Shown one piece after another: positions 16,601-25,851 of a DNA stretch of 64,000 nucleotides (within the stretch, counting starts at the first letter, position 1; the number at the start of each line of letters is the position of its first letter). The translations under genes were made by a program, and so were the position numbers. This stretch comes from Pseudocitrobacter faecalis. Its GTDB lineage: Bacteria; Pseudomonadota; Gammaproteobacteria; Enterobacterales; Enterobacteriaceae. The stretch covers positions 248,001 to 312,000 of the forward strand of contig QNRL01000006.1 in NCBI GenBank assembly GCA_003315335.1. Reading direction: 5' to 3'. Below the pieces are notes generated by a model, which saw only the letters and a list, made by a program, of their open reading frames with translations, did no database searches and was not told the origin of the DNA.

Positions 16601-18802
16601 TCACCGCAGCTTCATCCGCAACAACCGCAGCGCGTTCAGCGTGACCAGCACCGTTGCCCCGGTATCCGCCAGTACCGCCAGCCACAGCCCGGTAAGACCG
16701 AGCAGAGTGGTGACGAGGAAAATGCCTTTCAACCCTAACGCGATGGCAATGTTCTGCCGCACATTGGCGTGAGTCGCGCGCGCCAGACGCAGCATTTGCG
16801 CCAGCCCGGTTAAGCGGTTGTGCGTCAGGGCGGCATCGGCGGTTTCCAGCGCCACATCACTGCCGCTGCCCATCGCAATGCCAATGGTGGAGGCCTTCAT
16901 GGCCGGCGCGTCGTTAATACCATCGCCGACCATCGCCAGCGGCGCTTTCGCATTCAACGCTGTGACCTCGGTGACTTTATCCGCCGGCAGCAGCCCGGCG
17001 CGGAAATCGAGCCCCAGTTCGCCCGCGATAGCCGCTGCCGCACGCGGGTTATCGCCGGTCAGAATAATGCCCTGAATGCCCAGTGTGTGCAGGGTGTCGA
17101 TGGCTTCGCGCGCGTCATCACGCAGCGTATCGCGCAGTGCCAGTATGCCCAGCAGAGCCTCTCCACGGGTCACCAGTACCACCGTGTTACCGGCTTTTTC
17201 CAGTTCTTCGATCGGCATCTGATGGGCATCCGCCGCGAATTTACCCGCCGCGCAAATCAGAATGCGTTGCCCATTAACGTCCGCCTCGATACCTGAACCC
17301 GCCAGCGTGCGCTGGTTGTCGGCTGCGGGCAACGTTAGCTGGCGCTGTTGCGCCTCGCGAACAATGGCCTGCGCCAGCGGGTGCGTTGAGCCTTGCTCTA
17401 CGGCGGCGGCCAGCGCCAATAGATTGTTTTCGTCGAGCTCCGCCACAGCGACAACGGATGTCACTTGCGGCTTGCCGACGGTCAGGGTGCCGGTTTTATC
17501 GAACGCCACCTGCTGCACGCGGCCCAGTTGTTCCAGCGCCGCGCCGCCTTTAATCAGTGCGCCATAGCGTGCGGCGGTTGCCAGGCCGGAGGTTATCGCC
17601 GCCGGCGTTGAGATTACCAGCGCGCACGGGCAGCCAATCAGCAGTAACGTCAGACCTTTGTAGATCCACTCCAGCCACGGCGCGGAAAATGCCAGCGGCG
17701 GCACCAGCGCAACCAGCAGCGCCACGACCATAATCGCCGGGGTGTAGATGCGGCTGAAACGGTCAATAAAGCGCTCAATCGGCGCACGACGCTCTTCCGC
17801 TTCTTCAATTAAACGCAGAATGCGGTCGATAGCGCTGTCGCCAGGCTGTGAGGTGACGGTGATTTGCACCAGGCGGTCGACGCTGGTGGCTCCGGCGCTG
17901 ACGCGCTCGCCCGCACTGTGCTCGACGGGAATCGACTCGCCGGTCAACGCACTTTCATCAAAGCTGGCAAAGGGTGAGATCAGTGTACCGTCGGCAGGTA
18001 AGCGCCCGCCCGCCGCCACTTCAATCACATCGCCTGGACGTAAATCCTGCTGTGCGACGGTTTCACGCCGATCGCCACGTACGCGCACGGCGGTATCGGG
18101 CTTTAGCGCCATCAGCGCGCTCACGCCCTGACGTGCGCGGGTTGCCGCCCAGCCTTCGAGTCGCTCGCCGATTAAAAACAGCAGTAATACCATCGCCGCT
18201 TCCGCCGTTGCGCCAATGAACAGCGCGCCAATCGCCGCGACGCTCATCAGCGTTTCGATGGCAAACCAGCTACCGCTTTTGATCAGGCGTAACGCCTGAC
18301 GCGCCACCGGATAGAGGCCGACCAGCGTCGTCGCGATAAACGCGGCATTGCCGAGCGGATGATTGAAATGCTCCAGCCCCCAGCTGATCGCCATCAGCAG
18401 CGTCAGAAAAATGAGCGGTAGATTCTCGCGCAGACGGGAAGGGGCTTCTTCCGCTTTAGGCGTGTTTGCATTGCGCAGGGTGTACCCGGCGGCAGTGACC
18501 GCGCGTTCGACCTGGTCGCGAATGTCGTCGTCGGCATCAACCAGCAGCTTTTCGGTGGCGAACAGGACTTTAACCTGTTTAACGCCGGGGATCTGATTTA
18601 CCGCTGTTTCGACTTTGCGGGCGCAGGCGGCGCAGTCCATGCCGTCGACAAGCCAGCTATAGCGGGCATCAGCCAGGCTGTCGGCAACGGTCGACGCGCA
18701 CTCGCCGTCGCAGCAGCAGTCGTCCGTTTTGGCAGGCGCAGGGGTAAACTTCAGTGAGGAAAACTGCGGCGCTTTGGCGGGCTTCGTCTCTGGAGTCGAC
18801 AT
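16601..18802 (-). CDS. zntA: ZntA, Zn/Cd/Pb-exporting P-type ATPase
   Basis: The 733-residue P1B-ATPase has an N-terminal heavy-metal-binding domain with GMDCAAC (about residue 53) and a Cys-rich DDCCCDGEC stretch before it. It has the transmembrane metal motif GCPCAL, the phosphorylation motif DKTGTLT, the TGES actuator motif, the STHPLAQ HP locus and the GDGINDAPA hinge. It pumps Zn2+, Cd2+ and Pb2+ out of the cytoplasm. Length matches E. coli ZntA. The promoter carries a ZntR operator. It is monocistronic, flanked by REPs and yhhN. Confidence 0.97.
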   Translation of the reverse strand: MSTPETKPAKAPQFSSLKFTPAPAKTDDCCCDGECASTVADSLADARYSWLVDGMDCAACARKVETAVNQIPGVKQVKVLFATEKLLVDADDDIRDQVERAVTAAGYTLRNANTPKAEEAPSRLRENLPLIFLTLLMAISWGLEHFNHPLGNAAFIATTLVGLYPVARQALRLIKSGSWFAIETLMSVAAIGALFIGATAEAAMVLLLFLIGERLEGWAATRARQGVSALMALKPDTAVRVRGDRRETVAQQDLRPGDVIEVAAGGRLPADGTLISPFASFDESALTGESIPVEHSAGERVSAGATSVDRLVQITVTSQPGDSAIDRILRLIEEAEERRAPIERFIDRFSRIYTPAIMVVALLVALVPPLAFSAPWLEWIYKGLTLLLIGCPCALVISTPAAITSGLATAARYGALIKGGAALEQLGRVQQVAFDKTGTLTVGKPQVTSVVAVAELDENNLLALAAAVEQGSTHPLAQAIVREAQQRQLTLPAADNQRTLAGSGIEADVNGQRILICAAGKFAADAHQMPIEELEKAGNTVVLVTRGEALLGILALRDTLRDDAREAIDTLHTLGIQGIILTGDNPRAAAAIAGELGLDFRAGLLPADKVTEVTALNAKAPLAMVGDGINDAPAMKASTIGIAMGSGSDVALETADAALTHNRLTGLAQMLRLARATHANVRQNIAIALGLKGIFLVTTLLGLTGLWLAVLADTGATVLVTLNALRLLRMKLR

Positions 18803-18840
18803 GGTATCCTCCGGTTAATGATCGTTGTTTCATTAAACGC

Positions 18841-18872
18841 AGCATACACTCTGGAGTCGACTCCAGAGTCAA
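18841..18872 (-). promoter_or_regulatory. zntA promoter with ZntR operator
   Basis: On the minus strand, TTGACT (-35, 18872-18867) and TATGCT (-10, 18846-18841) are separated by 20 bases, the over-long spacing typical of MerR-family promoters. The spacer is filled by a perfect 22-bp palindrome (18848-18869) with core GGAGTCGACTCC, as at E. coli zntA. ZntR with Zn2+ would untwist the DNA and activate. Confidence 0.93.
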
Positions 18873-18880
18873 GAGCCATT

Positions 18881-19507
18881 TTACATATAGAGGGCGCGGA
18901 CGATTAAAAAGTGCCCGGCGAAGTAGCAGGCCGACGAAATGGCGTTATCGGCGCGGAAGCGATAGCGATAGTGGCTAACCAGCCAGACGATATTCCCCAG
19001 CAACAGCAGTGCAGCCCCCACGAAGCCCGAAAGCGCGGGGCTGGTCGGGCGCAGGAACCACAGTTCACCCGCCAGCCAGACCATCACCAGCGTCATGGCG
19101 ATAAAGGTGGCGATCGGAATGCGCAGCTCCTCCAGTTTGCTCCAGATAACCGCCAGCAGCAGCGCGCCAATCACCAGCAGTACCAGCGGTAGCGGCCAGA
19201 AAATGCTGAGCGTCATTTGGCTGGCAAACCAAATGGTATAAAGCAGATGCGACAGGAAGAATGCGCCGATGGCATAGAGCAGGCGCTGGCGTGGCAGCAG
19301 TGTGAGCGCGTCACCGATCAGTGAGGCGCAAAGCCCCGCGACGACCAGATAGCCAACCGCCTCAAACATCGGGGCTTGCCAGGCGAGAAACAGAAGAAGA
19401 ATGAGCGTAACCGGTTTAAACACCCAGCGCTGCCAGGCCGGGCCACGGTAAGATGCATCGACATAAAGCCATGCGGATAAGCAGACAGCAATAAACGACC
19501 AAAGCAT
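18881..19507 (-). CDS. yhhN: YhhN, TMEM86-like lysoplasmalogenase family membrane protein
   Basis: The 208-residue protein has about eight hydrophobic segments and belongs to the YhhN/TMEM86 family, whose animal and Legionella members hydrolyse the vinyl-ether bond of lysoplasmalogens. Whether an enterobacterium lacking plasmalogens uses it that way is unclear. The conserved GDALTLLP and [13 protein letters not shown] motifs are present. It is transcribed toward zntA, and the ZntR promoter lies in its immediate 3' flank. Confidence 0.9.
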   Translation of the reverse strand: MLWSFIAVCLSAWLYVDASYRGPAWQRWVFKPVTLILLLFLAWQAPMFEAVGYLVVAGLCASLIGDALTLLPRQRLLYAIGAFFLSHLLYTIWFASQMTLSIFWPLPLVLLVIGALLLAVIWSKLEELRIPIATFIAMTLVMVWLAGELWFLRPTSPALSGFVGAALLLLGNIVWLVSHYRYRFRADNAISSACYFAGHFLIVRALYM

Positions 19508-19642
19508 ATTAAGTCCCTGTTATCATTAATTAGGTATTACACGCGTAGTCTTGGTCTTCAGTGTAGTGTTCATGAGCGCCTAATGACAATCGCCTTACAT
19601 GCCGTAACGCCCGAATTCCGTAAATTCCTATGAGATGTGATG

Positions 19643-20011
19643 ATGAGTAAGATGCCGTTATTTTTTGTCGTCGTGGTCGCAATTATCGTGATTGCCGCGT
19701 CGTTTCGCTATGTGCAGCAGCGGCGGGAAAAGCAGGAAAACGAGGCTGCACCACTGATGCAAAAGCGCGTGACGGTCAGTAATAAGCGGGAAAAAGTGCT
19801 TAACGATCGCCGTTCGCGCCAGCAAACGGAAATCCCGGCGGGCAGTTCAATGCGCTACGACGTGAGCTTTAAGCCGGAGCAGGGCGGGCTGGAGATGCAT
19901 TTTCGCCTCGACGACGCGCAGTATCATGCGCTGACGGTGGGCGACAAAGGCGTGCTGAGCTACAAAGGTTCGCGGTTTGTGGCGTTTGAGGCAGATAAGG
20001 AAGTGCAGTGA
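19643..20011 (+). CDS. yhhM: YhhM, DUF2500 inner-membrane-anchored protein
   Basis: The 122-residue protein has one N-terminal membrane segment (about residues 4-20), then a charged stretch and a small beta-rich domain ending GDKGVLSYKGSRFVAFE. This is the DUF2500 family, of unknown function. Three starts are in frame (GTG 19637, ATG 19640, ATG 19643); I choose the last because E. coli YhhM begins at the same MSK. It is divergent from yhhN. Confidence 0.88.
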   Translation: MSKMPLFFVVVVAIIVIAASFRYVQQRREKQENEAAPLMQKRVTVSNKREKVLNDRRSRQQTEIPAGSSMRYDVSFKPEQGGLEMHFRLDDAQYHALTVGDKGVLSYKGSRFVAFEADKEVQ

Positions 20012-20018
20012 TGCATGT

Positions 20019-20046
20019 TGCCGGATAAGCGTCACCGCCATCCGGC
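20019..20046. repeat. REP unit after yhhM
   Basis: A single palindromic unit, TGCCGGATAAGC paired with CCATCCGGCA, sits just after the yhhM stop and before the convergent yhhL. Confidence 0.85.
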
Positions 20047-20058
20047 AAAAACCGCACA

Positions 20059-20331
20059 TTACTTCTTCTTCGGCGTGATTTTTTTCTGCCACACCAGCAG
20101 CTCGAAAACGCCAAACAGGAAGATGCGCACCTTCTCTGCTTTGGTCATCTGCGGGCCATCTTTCGGGATGGTGGACTGCAACAACGCCATTTGCATACCA
20201 TGCATCAGCACCATAAATACCAGCGCGACGTTGACGAAAATATTCAGCGGGCGCGGAAACGGCTGGAAAAGATTGAGCACTAAAAACGCCCACACGCACA
20301 GCATCAGTAACCGACCCAGATTAATCAGCAT
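20059..20331 (-). CDS. yhhL: YhhL, DUF1145 small membrane protein
   Basis: The product is 90 residues with two to three membrane segments and a basic C-terminus (WQKKITPKKK). It matches E. coli YhhL (DUF1145), of unknown function. The frame is open further upstream, but the ATG at 20331 follows GGGGAAAAAG and gives the homologous MLINLGRLL start. It overlaps the rsmD stop by 11 bases, so the two are translationally linked. Confidence 0.9.
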   Translation of the reverse strand: MLINLGRLLMLCVWAFLVLNLFQPFPRPLNIFVNVALVFMVLMHGMQMALLQSTIPKDGPQMTKAEKVRIFLFGVFELLVWQKKITPKKK

Positions 20332-20917
20332 CTTTTTCCCCTTGTGCTTCACGATGGTACAGGCGATAAGCCACCTGACCGGCGACTTTTTCACGGTGCA
20401 GTTCCCAGCTTACCGGTACCGTGGGCAGGCCATTTTCCACTTCGCTTTCAACATAGATAAGCGCATCGTCCGCCAGCCAGCCGTTATTTTCCAGCAGGGC
20501 GAGCGTTTCAGCGAGCAGCCCTTTACGGAACGGCGGATCGACAAAAACGATATCATGCGGCGTGCCCGGCTGGTTGAGGAATGAGAGCGTGTTCGTATTC
20601 ACGACCTTGCCCTGATCTGCCTTCAGCGTGGCGAGATTTTTCTGCAACTGCTGGGCGACCTGTTTGTCCATTTCCAGCAGCGTTGCGCCCGCGGCATAAC
20701 GCGAGAGCGCTTCCAGCCCGAGTGCGCCGCTTCCGGCGAAGCAGTCCAGACACCGGGCATCGACCATTGACGGCGCGAGCCAGTTAAACAGGGTTTCACG
20801 CACGCGATCGGTGGTGGGGCGCAGGCCGGGGCTGTCCGGAACCGGTAATTTTCGGCCACGCCACTGGCCGCCGATAATTCGGATCTGGCCGCTGCCCGCA
20901 GAGGTTGGTTTCTTCAT
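20321..20917 (-). CDS. rsmD: RsmD, 16S rRNA G966 N2-methyltransferase
   Basis: The 198-residue Rossmann methyltransferase has the SAM-binding motif DCFAGSGALGLEALSR and the catalytic IVFVDPPF (a DPPF motif). It methylates G966 of 16S rRNA in the 30S subunit. It is divergent from ftsY with a 192-base gap and shares a transcript with yhhL. Length and sequence match E. coli. Confidence 0.97.
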   Translation of the reverse strand: MKKPTSAGSGQIRIIGGQWRGRKLPVPDSPGLRPTTDRVRETLFNWLAPSMVDARCLDCFAGSGALGLEALSRYAAGATLLEMDKQVAQQLQKNLATLKADQGKVVNTNTLSFLNQPGTPHDIVFVDPPFRKGLLAETLALLENNGWLADDALIYVESEVENGLPTVPVSWELHREKVAGQVAYRLYHREAQGEKDAD

Positions 20918-21061
20918 TTTCTTGCTCAGGTCGCTCTTTTGGCCTGCTATTCTAACGATCTGCTTACTTCGGCGAAACCTTAATCCGCAGGCGGTGATGC
21001 GCGCCGCGTTAAGTGGTAGACTAACCGACTAATTTCATCATTATTTTAGCTTTCGCCCCTG

Positions 21062-21083
21062 TTATGGCGAAACAGCGCCATAA
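21062..21083 (+). promoter_or_regulatory. hairpin in the ftsY 5' leader
   Basis: TTATGGCG and CGCCATAA are exact complements around a six-base loop, 27 bases before the ftsY start. It could be an mRNA leader structure or an operator; nothing else identifies it. Confidence 0.4.
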
Positions 21084-21109
21084 ATAAACCGCGAGGAGTT
21101 AAGTCGCAA

Positions 21110-22696
21110 ATGGCAAAAGAGAAGAAACGTGGCTTTTTTTCCTGGCTGGGCTTTGGGCAAAAAGAACAGCAGCAGGACGTTGAATCTGAACAAAAAATCG
21201 AAGAACAGGCGGCGGTAGAAACGCAGCCTGTGCAGGACGATGCGGCGGTTGTCGAGGCGTCTGGTGAACACACTCAGCAGGAGAGCGAAGCGTTCGCCGC
21301 TGAGGTGGTTGAGGTGACCGAAGAGGTTGTGGAAAGCGAAAAGCCGCAGCCCGTTGAGGTGATTGAACCTGAAGTCACGCCAGAAGCGGTAATTGAACAC
21401 GAAGAGCTGCCGCTGCCGGAAGAGATTGCGGAAGAGATCGCTGAACCTGAAGTACAGCCGGAAGCAGTTCTCATTGAAGAGGTAATTGAGCCTGTTCAGG
21501 AGGCCGAACCGGTTATTGAAGAGGTTGTGGTTGTTGAGCCGGCGGAAGAACCTGTCGTTGAAGCGCCTGTTGCTGAAGAACCTGCCGTAGAAGCGGCGGC
21601 GGCTGAAGAACCTGCTGCCGTAGAGCCAGTTGTCGAAGACGAGCCGGTGATGAGCGATGAAGAGCTCGAAACACAGGCACTGGCCGCGGCGGATGCCGCC
21701 GAAAACGCTATCGACGACGAAACCGTTGAAGAGCCGCAGGAACAGCCTGAGCAGCAGGAGCAAGAAAAGCCGACCAAAGAAGGATTCTTCGCGCGACTGA
21801 AACGCAGCCTGCTGAAAACAAAAGAAAATCTTGGATCCGGATTTATCAGTCTGTTCCGTGGCAAGAAAATCGACGATGATCTGTTTGAAGAGCTGGAAGA
21901 ACAGCTCCTGATTGCCGACGTCGGCGTGGAAACCACCCGTAAAATTATCAGCAGCCTGACCGAAAGCGCCAGCCGCAAACAGCTTCGCGATGCCGAAGCT
22001 CTGTATGGCCTGCTGAAAGATGAAATGGGCGATATTCTCGCAAAAGTGGATGAACCGCTTAATATTGAAGGCAAAACCCCGTTCGTCATTCTGATGGTTG
22101 GCGTCAACGGCGTGGGTAAAACCACCACTATCGGTAAGCTGGCGCGTCAGTTCGAGCAGCAGGGCAAATCGGTGATGCTGGCGGCGGGTGATACCTTCCG
22201 CGCGGCGGCGGTGGAGCAGCTCCAGGTGTGGGGCCAGCGTAACAATATTCCGGTGGTCGCGCAGCACACAGGCGCAGACTCCGCATCGGTGATTTTCGAT
22301 GCTATTCAGGCGGCGAAGGCGCGTAATATCGACGTCCTCATCGCTGATACCGCAGGGCGTTTGCAGAACAAATCGCACCTGATGGAAGAGCTGAAGAAAA
22401 TCGTCCGCGTCATGAAAAAACTCGACGTTGAAGCGCCGCATGAAGTGATGCTGACCATTGACGCCAGCACCGGTCAGAACGCGATTAGCCAGGCCAAACT
22501 GTTCCATGAAGCCGTTGGCCTGACGGGAATTACGCTCACCAAACTGGACGGTACGGCGAAGGGTGGGGTTATCTTCTCTGTGGCTGACCAGTTCGGTATT
22601 CCGATTCGCTATATCGGCGTCGGCGAACGTATCGAGGACTTGCGTCCGTTTAAAGCGGGCGATTTTATTGAGGCACTTTTTGCCCGAGAGGACTAA
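21110..22696 (+). CDS. ftsY: FtsY, signal recognition particle receptor
   Basis: The 528-residue SRP receptor has an N-terminal basic patch (EKKRGFFSWLGFGQK), a long acidic Glu/Val/Pro-rich A domain (about residues 20-220) and the NG GTPase. GTPase motifs are GVNGVGKTTTIGKLA (about residue 330), DTAGR (about 415) and TKLDGTAKGG (about 477). It docks ribosome-SRP complexes at the inner membrane and SecYEG. E. coli FtsY is 497 residues; the extra 30 lie in the acidic domain, where EEPVVEAPVAEEPAVEA-like units repeat. It starts the ftsYEX operon, two bases before ftsE. Confidence 0.97.
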   Translation: MAKEKKRGFFSWLGFGQKEQQQDVESEQKIEEQAAVETQPVQDDAAVVEASGEHTQQESEAFAAEVVEVTEEVVESEKPQPVEVIEPEVTPEAVIEHEELPLPEEIAEEIAEPEVQPEAVLIEEVIEPVQEAEPVIEEVVVVEPAEEPVVEAPVAEEPAVEAAAAEEPAAVEPVVEDEPVMSDEELETQALAAADAAENAIDDETVEEPQEQPEQQEQEKPTKEGFFARLKRSLLKTKENLGSGFISLFRGKKIDDDLFEELEEQLLIADVGVETTRKIISSLTESASRKQLRDAEALYGLLKDEMGDILAKVDEPLNIEGKTPFVILMVGVNGVGKTTTIGKLARQFEQQGKSVMLAAGDTFRAAAVEQLQVWGQRNNIPVVAQHTGADSASVIFDAIQAAKARNIDVLIADTAGRLQNKSHLMEELKKIVRVMKKLDVEAPHEVMLTIDASTGQNAISQAKLFHEAVGLTGITLTKLDGTAKGGVIFSVADQFGIPIRYIGVGERIEDLRPFKAGDFIEALFARED

Positions 22697-22698
22697 CA

Positions 22699-23367
22699 AT
22701 GATTCGCTTTGAACACGTCAGCAAAGCCTATCTCGGCGGGAGACAAGCGTTGCAGGGAGTGACCTTCCATATGCAACCAGGCGAGATGGCATTCCTGACC
22801 GGCCATTCCGGCGCAGGGAAAAGTACCCTGCTGAAGCTTATCTGTGGGATTGAACGGCCCAGCGCCGGGAAAATCTACTTCAGCGGGCATGATATCAGCC
22901 GCCTGAAAAACCGTGAGGTGCCGTTCCTGCGTCGCCAGATCGGCATGATTTTCCAGGATCACCATCTGCTGATGGACCGCACTGTGTTTGATAACGTGGC
23001 GATCCCGCTGATTATTGCCGGGGCAAGCTATGATGATATCCGCCGTCGCGTCTCGGCGGCACTGGATAAAGTCGGGCTGCTCGACAAAGCGAAAAACTTC
23101 CCGATTCAACTTTCCGGCGGTGAGCAGCAGCGCGTGGGTATCGCCCGTGCGGTGGTGAACAAGCCTGCCGTACTGCTGGCGGATGAACCAACGGGTAACC
23201 TGGATAACGCGCTGTCGGAAGGCATTTTGCGTCTGTTCGAAGAGTTTAACCGCGTTGGCGTCACGGTTCTGATGGCGACTCACGACCTGGGGCTCATCTC
23301 CAGCCGCGCTTACCGCATGCTGACGCTGAGCGACGGCCATTTGCATGGAGGCCACACGGGTGAATAA
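22699..23367 (+). CDS. ftsE: FtsE, cell-division ABC ATPase
   Basis: The 222-residue ABC ATPase has Walker [12 protein letters not shown], signature LSGGEQQRV and Walker [13 protein letters not shown]. With FtsX it controls septal peptidoglycan hydrolysis through EnvC and links to the Z ring. Start is two bases after the ftsY stop, and its end overlaps ftsX by eight bases. Matches E. coli FtsE in length. Confidence 0.97.
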   Translation: MIRFEHVSKAYLGGRQALQGVTFHMQPGEMAFLTGHSGAGKSTLLKLICGIERPSAGKIYFSGHDISRLKNREVPFLRRQIGMIFQDHHLLMDRTVFDNVAIPLIIAGASYDDIRRRVSAALDKVGLLDKAKNFPIQLSGGEQQRVGIARAVVNKPAVLLADEPTGNLDNALSEGILRLFEEFNRVGVTVLMATHDLGLISSRAYRMLTLSDGHLHGGHTGE

Positions 23368-24415
23368 ACGCGAAGCAATGAATCACATCCGCCAGTTTGG
23401 CGGCCGACTGGATCGTATTCGTCAATCGGTGGGGAAAGGCGGCGGTGGACGTAATGCGCCAAAACGCCCTAAAGCCGCACCGAAACCCGCTAACCGCAAA
23501 ACCAATGTGTTCAACGAGCAGGTGCGTTATGCCTGGCAGGGCGCATTACAGGATCTGAAAAGTAAGCCGTTCGCCACGTTCCTGACGGTGATGGTGATCG
23601 CCATCTCCCTGACTCTACCGAGCGTGTGTTACATGGTTTACAAGAACGTGAATACGGCGGCGTCACAATATTATCCATCGCCACAGATTACGGTCTATCT
23701 GCAAAAAACGTTGGATGACGACGCTGCGGCGCGCGTGGTGGCGCAGCTTCAGGCGGAGCAGGGCGTTGAGAAGGTCAATTACCTTTCCCGCGAAGAAGCG
23801 CTGGGCGAATTCCGCAACTGGTCAGGCTTCGGCGGGGCGCTGGATATGCTGGAAGAGAACCCGTTGCCTGCGGTAGCGGTGGTTATCCCTAAACTCGATT
23901 TTCAGGGCACTGACTCGCTCAATACCCTGCGTGACCGTGTGGCGCAGGTTGATGGCGTAGACGAAGTGCGCATGGATGATAGCTGGTTTGCGCGCCTGGC
24001 GTCGCTGACCGGGCTGGTGGGCCGTGTATCGGCCATGATCGGCGTGCTGATGGTGGCGGCAGTATTCCTCGTCATCGGTAACAGCGTGCGTCTGAGCATC
24101 TTTGCCCGTCGCGATACCATCAACGTGCAGAAACTGATTGGCGCAACGGATGGTTTCATCCTGCGTCCGTTCCTTTATGGTGGCGCGCTGCTCGGTTTTT
24201 CCGGCGCATTTCTTTCACTGATTCTGTCAGAAATTTTGGTGATGCGGCTCTCTTCTGCAGTGACGGATGTGGCGCGCGTTTTCGGAACTCAGTTTGAACT
24301 CAGTGGCTTATCGTTCGATGAGTGCCTGTTGCTGCTGCTGGTTTGCTCGATGATCGGCTGGATTGCGGCATGGCTTGCCACCGCACAACATTTACGTCGA
24401 TTTACTCCCGAGTAA
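23360..24415 (+). CDS. ftsX: FtsX, cell-division ABC membrane subunit
   Basis: The 351-residue protein has a cytoplasmic N-terminus (about 75 residues, basic), a membrane segment ([20 protein letters not shown]), a periplasmic EnvC-binding domain and three C-terminal segments, the type VII ABC layout. I choose the GTG at 23360 ([15 protein letters not shown]), which matches the E. coli start and overlaps the end of ftsE. An in-frame start at 23345 would lengthen the overlap without support. Confidence 0.95.
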   Translation: MNKREAMNHIRQFGGRLDRIRQSVGKGGGGRNAPKRPKAAPKPANRKTNVFNEQVRYAWQGALQDLKSKPFATFLTVMVIAISLTLPSVCYMVYKNVNTAASQYYPSPQITVYLQKTLDDDAAARVVAQLQAEQGVEKVNYLSREEALGEFRNWSGFGGALDMLEENPLPAVAVVIPKLDFQGTDSLNTLRDRVAQVDGVDEVRMDDSWFARLASLTGLVGRVSAMIGVLMVAAVFLVIGNSVRLSIFARRDTINVQKLIGATDGFILRPFLYGGALLGFSGAFLSLILSEILVMRLSSAVTDVARVFGTQFELSGLSFDECLLLLLVCSMIGWIAAWLATAQHLRRFTPE

Positions 24416-24435
24416 TAAAGTTCTGTTATACTCTT

Positions 24436-24464
24436 CCCCTGCTACGAGTTCCCGTTAGCAGGGG
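24436..24464 (+). terminator. hairpin between ftsX and rpoH
   Basis: CCCCTGCTA and TAGCAGGGG form a perfect 9-bp stem with an 11-base loop, 20 bases after the ftsX stop. It lacks a T run, so it may be only a partial terminator or an mRNA-stabilising end upstream of the rpoH promoters. Confidence 0.55.
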
Positions 24465-24544
24465 ATACGTTCCACTCTTACCTTTCCCCTGCCCTCGCTT
24501 ATCGAGTGTCACATTTTGTGCGTAATCTATTCACAGTGTTGCAT

Positions 24545-24573
24545 TGAACTTGTGGATAAAATCACTGTCTGAT
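24545..24573 (+). promoter_or_regulatory. sigma-E promoter of rpoH (P3-like)
   Basis: TGAACTT (24545-24551) and TCTGAT (24568-24573) are 16 bases apart, as in the sigma-E-dependent P3 promoter of E. coli rpoH, and the surrounding bases are nearly the same. The region also carries overlapping sigma-70-like elements (TTGCAT at 24539 onward). This couples cytoplasmic heat-shock sigma to envelope stress. Confidence 0.85.
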
Positions 24574-24658
24574 AAAAGAGTGAATGATAATCTCGTTGCT
24601 CAAAAGCTCTGGCACGGTTGTTGCTCAACGGCCAGACGATATTGATTGAGAGGATTGA

Positions 24659-25513
24659 ATGACCAAAGAAATGCAAAATTTAGCTTTAGCCCCTGTTGGT
24701 AACCTGGAGTCGTACATCCGGGCTGCGAACGCATGGCCGATGTTGACGGCTGATGAAGAGCGGGCGCTCGCTGAAAAGCTGCATTACCAGGGCGATCTGG
24801 AAGCAGCTAAAACGCTGATCCTGTCTCACCTGCGCTTTGTTGTTCATATCGCTCGTAACTACTCGGGCTATGGCCTGCCGCAGGCGGACTTAATTCAGGA
24901 AGGTAATATCGGCCTGATGAAAGCCGTTCGTCGCTTCAACCCTGAAGTGGGCGTGCGTCTGGTCTCTTTCGCCGTACACTGGATCAAAGCGGAAATTCAT
25001 GAATACGTGCTGCGTAACTGGCGTATCGTGAAAGTCGCCACGACCAAAGCACAGCGTAAGCTGTTCTTTAACCTGCGTAAAACCAAGCAGCGTCTGGGCT
25101 GGTTTAACCAGGATGAAGTCGAGATGGTCGCGCGCGAACTGGGCGTATCCAGCAAAGATGTCCGTGAAATGGAATCCCGTATGGCGGCGCAGGACATGAC
25201 CTTTGACATGTCTTCCGACGACGAGTCCGACAGCCAACCGATGGCGCCGGTGCTTTACCTTCAGGATAAAACGTCTAACTTTGCCGACGGCATTGAAGAC
25301 GATAACTGGGAAGAGCAGGCGGCCAACAAGCTGACTGATGCGATGATGGGTCTGGACGAACGTAGCCAGGACATTATCCGCGCACGCTGGCTGGACGAAG
25401 ACAACAAGTCGACGCTGCAGGAACTGGCCGATCGTTACGGCGTTTCCGCTGAACGTGTACGTCAGCTGGAAAAGAACGCGATGAAAAAACTGCGCGCCGC
25501 GATTGAAGCGTAA
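24659..25513 (+). CDS. rpoH: RpoH, heat-shock sigma factor sigma-32
   Basis: The 284-residue sigma factor has region 2 (about 50-120, [18 protein letters not shown]), the RpoH box QRKLFFNLR at about residue 132 used for FtsH/DnaK control, and region 4 with the DNA-binding [17 protein letters not shown]. It directs RNA polymerase to heat-shock promoters. In E. coli the mRNA start region folds as a thermosensor, and the 5' coding sequence here is close enough to expect the same. It follows ftsX in the conserved order and ends with a clear terminator. Confidence 0.98.
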   Translation: MTKEMQNLALAPVGNLESYIRAANAWPMLTADEERALAEKLHYQGDLEAAKTLILSHLRFVVHIARNYSGYGLPQADLIQEGNIGLMKAVRRFNPEVGVRLVSFAVHWIKAEIHEYVLRNWRIVKVATTKAQRKLFFNLRKTKQRLGWFNQDEVEMVARELGVSSKDVREMESRMAAQDMTFDMSSDDESDSQPMAPVLYLQDKTSNFADGIEDDNWEEQAANKLTDAMMGLDERSQDIIRARWLDEDNKSTLQELADRYGVSAERVRQLEKNAMKKLRAAIEA

Positions 25514-25541
25514 CCGCGCAACGCGTTAAGCAGTACCTGAT

Positions 25542-25577
25542 AACCCCTGGATGCAAGTCCGGGGGTTTTTGTTTTTT
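25542..25577 (+). terminator. rpoH terminator
   Basis: AACCCC pairs with GGGGTT across a TGGA/TCC-containing inner stem and is followed by TTTTTGTTTTTT. A typical intrinsic terminator 28 bases after the rpoH stop. Confidence 0.92.
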
Positions 25578-25594
25578 ATCGTGCACATTCTCAG

Positions 25595-25625
25595 GTAGGC
25601 CGGATAAGCGAAGCGCCATCCGGCA
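25595..25625. repeat. REP unit between rpoH and livJ
   Basis: GTAGGCCGGATAAGCG and CGCCATCCGGC form one palindromic REP unit directly after the rpoH terminator. Confidence 0.85.
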
Positions 25626-25851
25626 ATCGCTATCGGCGCTGAGAATGTCATAAATCTGTTACATCCCTTCCAAATTTCTCGTTTCAAAATCCGAAAAATG
25701 GGGTATGTTTTTAGCAGACTATGCTGCTATGACACCGCATGCATCGGTTATCACTACTATCATATGCTTATCTTATAGATAAAAGCAGAATAACGTGTCG
25801 AACAACAACATCACAACAAATACAATCACCATAACAATGGGGAACCTCAGG
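25626..25851 (+). promoter_or_regulatory. livJ upstream region with CA-rich leader (possible GcvB target)
   Basis: The segment resembles the E. coli livJ leader. Just before the start, bases about 25799-25840 are almost only A and C with AACAACAACATCACAACAAA. CA-rich leaders of amino-acid transport genes are targets of the G/U-rich R1 region of the sRNA GcvB, and livJ is a known target in Salmonella. The CA-rich tract is seen; GcvB action is inference. Lrp control is expected but no clear site was found. Confidence 0.5.

Noticed and set aside
21062..22699. 545-codon open frame antisense to ftsY
   Set aside because: Phe/Arg/Leu-rich mirror of the repetitive acidic domain of FtsY; not a protein family.
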